Below are positions 29,301-31,608 of a stretch of 31,608 nt of DNA, in pieces. Within the stretch, counting starts at the first letter, position 1. Each line of letters opens with the position of its first letter. A program made the position numbers and the translations under genes. Source of the stretch: Gnetum montanum (lineage: Eukaryota; Streptophyta; Gnetopsida; Gnetales; Gnetaceae); contig MNCI01001365.1 in the NCBI GenBank assembly GCA_015680685.1, positions 12,262 through 43,869 on the forward strand, read 5' to 3'. The notes under the pieces were generated by a model, which saw only the letters and a program-made list of their open reading frames with translations, made no database searches and was not told the DNA's origin.

Positions 29301-30480
29301 TAATCATCTAATTATATAAGAACATCTTCTAAGGAAAATTTGGATGCATCCATCATGATGTGAAATGGTTTGAACCAATTAAAAGCTTATAAAACTAGAT
29401 TCTAGACGAGCTTCTTCTTTAGAAGTTATAATGCATGCTCATATTCCTTGGTACATTCTTCTTTGTTAGCTCCACTAGAGCTTTAGCAATCTTAGAGAAA
29501 TTCTTAATAAATCTCCTATATTAGCTTGTGTGCTTNGAGAGGAAAAGGGTAAGAGAATCTAATCTAGCCTAAGTGCGACGAGNTCAAGAAATGATTAGAC
29601 ATCTTTCACTATTTTTGTCTGTTGTGTTATTCCTTAGATCACTTTTATCTTTTCTAGATTCACATTAATTTCTTTTTCTAAAATCTAGAGCTCTAAGATA
29701 ATATCCTCCTAGACCATTAAATGGTTCTTCTACCAATTGAGCTTGAGATTGGTCTTCACACATCATTTCAACACCTACTTCAAATAACCTAAGGCTAGTT
29801 CAAAATCCAAACCATAGGTGGAAAATTCATCCATGAAGATCTCCACACAACTTCCAATATATCACTAAAATATGCTAAGAATAAGACATTGAAAAGTTGC
29901 AAGTACATACATAGGCAAAAGGAATTTTTCTTATCTGTAAAATTCCCACAAGGATTTATGAATTTTGTATTGGCCTAGTTGTTTATTTGGATTTAATTGT
30001 AGCCATTATAGAAATCTAAGCCATTGTAACATTTATGAACTACAAAGATATTCAATACTTGGTCCAAAAATGGTAATGGAAAATCATACTTAAAGATTAT
30101 GATGTTGAATAGCCTAAAGTTAATATAAATTTGTCACTATACATCTTTCTTAAACACAATAATGAGTGGGCTCATCCACTCATTATCTACTATAAGATAG
30201 ATGAATCTAGCCTTTAAGAGCTTCTCCACCCCCTTTTTCACTACTTGTTTTAATTAAGGATTCAATATCCTCTACAATTGTCACTTGAACTTAATGGAGA
30301 TTCTATGTAGATTCTTTATTAGCATATGCATGGATTAATACCTATGCTTTCATCATATGACTAGGTAAAGGCTATTGGCCACTTGTTTACTACTTGCAGC
30401 AACTTCTGCTTTTGTTCCTTTGTGAGTTAAGAATTTATGATTATAGATTTATCATTTTTTAGAAATACATATCCAAGGGA
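29301..30480 (-). pseudogene. Ty3/gypsy reverse transcriptase relic, heavily decayed
   Basis: This is placed by synteny between RNase H and protease on the minus strand, and by scattered matches across frames: a LDFYNGYN-like catalytic-palm entry (about 30020; pattern LD..SGY.Q), PCGNF (about 29945; pattern PxGxF.F..MPFGL) and SWMNFPP (about 29830), where the catalytic YxDD-type motif should be but is not intact. Two single N bases lie in the region (29536 and 29583). No open frame above 60 codons survives, so decay is greater than in the integrase and protease parts. Confidence 0.6.
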
Positions 30481-31417
30481 TTCTAGTAACATTTTTAGTT
30501 CCAAGGATTCTAGTTTAGACATTTTAGAAATTTCCAACTTTCCTTAATTTGTGTATGCTTTCTTTTTAAGTTCTATATCTAAGAGTTGGTGTCTAAGCTA
30601 TTCCATTTCATTCATTTTGTTAATGTAAGCACTTTTAAGAACTTCTATCAATTTCATATACATTGTAGAGTTGAAGCTATCATCTTGTATCAACCACTTT
30701 GTGTTCTTTTATTTTGTGGTTGCTACATACAAGCACCTTTGAACATTGGCTAGTTTGACATATGATCAGCATGTGATGATAGTTCTACTTCTTAGTGTCA
30801 AAATTTTTTACATGTAGTTTTACCCTATGTTTCTATACATGATGCATGGAACTTTATTCTTATCTATTCTCTCATGATTCCTAGCTTGACATCAATTGTG
30901 CTTAGCTAAGCTCTTTCCATGATGATAGGAAAGTCACCCTTGCAATTATCCACATGGATTACTAGGAAACTAACAAGATGGAACCAACCACTAATGGTGT
31001 GGTGGTCACAATATCTTTCATCAATTCCAAGGGAACAATGATGGACTAGTCTACAAGATCTAACATGATGTTGCATTTCTAAAGTGGTGGTAGGTTCCAA
31101 CTTTATACATCTCTTGAGTAATCAAATTAACTTTGAAACCTGAGTCTAGTATAGCCTTGTATGATGCATTTTCTATAATCTATAAGTAAATCAAGAAACT
31201 TCTTATATCATTTCTTTTTTCTAGGTAGGTGTCCTACCTTGTTCTAATCTATAACTACATTAGTGAGCATAACAATTTATACATTGGAAACATTTTGGTT
31301 CAAAGATGACTCGATTGATATCAAAGAGATGGTTCACATGCCTATGATTGTTTTAGTGGATTGGATGGTCTAAAGAATGGCCTTTTCAAGGCTTTTTTAT
31401 ATATTTTCTTAAGTTAT
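30481..31417 (-). pseudogene. Ty3/gypsy protease relic, second copy of the left-edge family
   Basis: This is homologous to 1-932 at the other end of the window. Shared features are ACTTTCC..TTG near 30537, CAACCACT.TGTGT, GTGGTTGCTACATAC.AGCACC, and the protein block DNCKGDFPIIMERA in the minus frame 31100-30906, matching NDKGDLSIIMGRA in the left copy. It continues in pieces through a retropepsin-like stretch (SGGRFQLYTSLE near 31110) and stops at the LTR edge at 31418. Gag is missing, so it lies outside the window or was deleted. Not functional. Confidence 0.75.
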
Positions 31418-31608
31418 TGATGAGTGGCGAGGTACCCCTACACTCAACCATACGAAACGAGCGTCGCACACGTGATCCGGTCGAACTCCGCAGATGGACT
31501 AGTTGTGGCACCTAGATAGTTAGCCTTAGGTCGCAGTTCGCTGTCTTCCCATCTAGACTAGTTTTGCATATGTCACGTCTGGTTTAGTCTAGATGAGGTG
31601 TATGATGT
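31418..31608 (-). repeat. Edge of a less decayed LTR, inserted in the gypsy relic
   Basis: TGATGAGTGGCGAGGTACC and the next 19 bases repeat 3532-3569 almost exactly, then diverge but remain alignable for about 100 bases. In the left element this end abuts the primer-binding site. Here the left neighbour is not a primer-binding site, so this is the outer edge of a 3' LTR or solo LTR in minus orientation, continuing off the window. It keeps many CpG dinucleotides. Confidence 0.75.

Noticed and set aside
29536-29583. N bases as contig joins
   Set aside because: The 46 bases between them are too short for a contig, so these are more likely low-quality bases; unlike 12709 and 13560 they do not mark a change in sequence.

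Overview
The window looks like repeat-dominated nuclear DNA from a seed plant with a large genome. The basis is several layers of Ty3/gypsy-type LTR retrotransposons, a primer-binding site of the plant tRNA-Asp type, plant-style LTRs with TATA boxes, decayed reading frames and long AT-rich stretches. I cannot name the species; a conifer, cycad or large-genome angiosperm would all fit. I see no intact host gene, tRNA gene or rRNA gene. Almost every long open frame is a relic of a mobile element or chance. All family assignments are by eye, without a database search.

Layout. (1) 1-3530, minus strand: decayed gypsy protease and gag, with a primer-binding site at 3512-3530 and its LTR from 3532 onward. 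(2) 4700-6320, plus strand: a second LTR-like promoter region, with a hairpin-bearing repeat array, a TATA box and a stable hairpin. (3) 6320-9175 and 13690-16545, plus strand: two diverged direct copies of one internal region encoding a Gln/Lys/Glu-rich protein I do not recognise, riddled with TAG and TAA stops at probable former Gln codons. (4) 9176-13690: AT-rich DNA with another hairpin-repeat array. Part of it lies in a 656/676-bp inverted repeat whose two boundaries coincide with single N bases. (5) 17160-25795, minus strand: a degraded element with a split gag-like frame. It is interrupted by a complete LTR element at 19180-24991 (574-bp LTRs, 5-bp target duplication CTTAG, polypurine tract, primer-binding site). 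(6) 26240-31417, minus strand: a decayed gypsy pol (integrase, RNase H, reverse transcriptase, protease), split by an LTR-like insertion at about 27490-28660 and cut at the right by the edge of a less decayed LTR at 31418.

The most notable object is the nested element at 19180-24991. I see no gag, reverse transcriptase or integrase between its LTRs. Instead it carries, in its own orientation, an apparently intronless relic of a CCR4-type deadenylase (EEP nuclease) gene, a 5S-rRNA-like fragment, minisatellites and three near-palindromic GGGTTTGAACCC-type boxes. It therefore looks like a non-autonomous element that captured a host gene. A second theme is architectural: three unrelated LTR-like regions each carry tandem repeats in which the repeat unit contains a hairpin.
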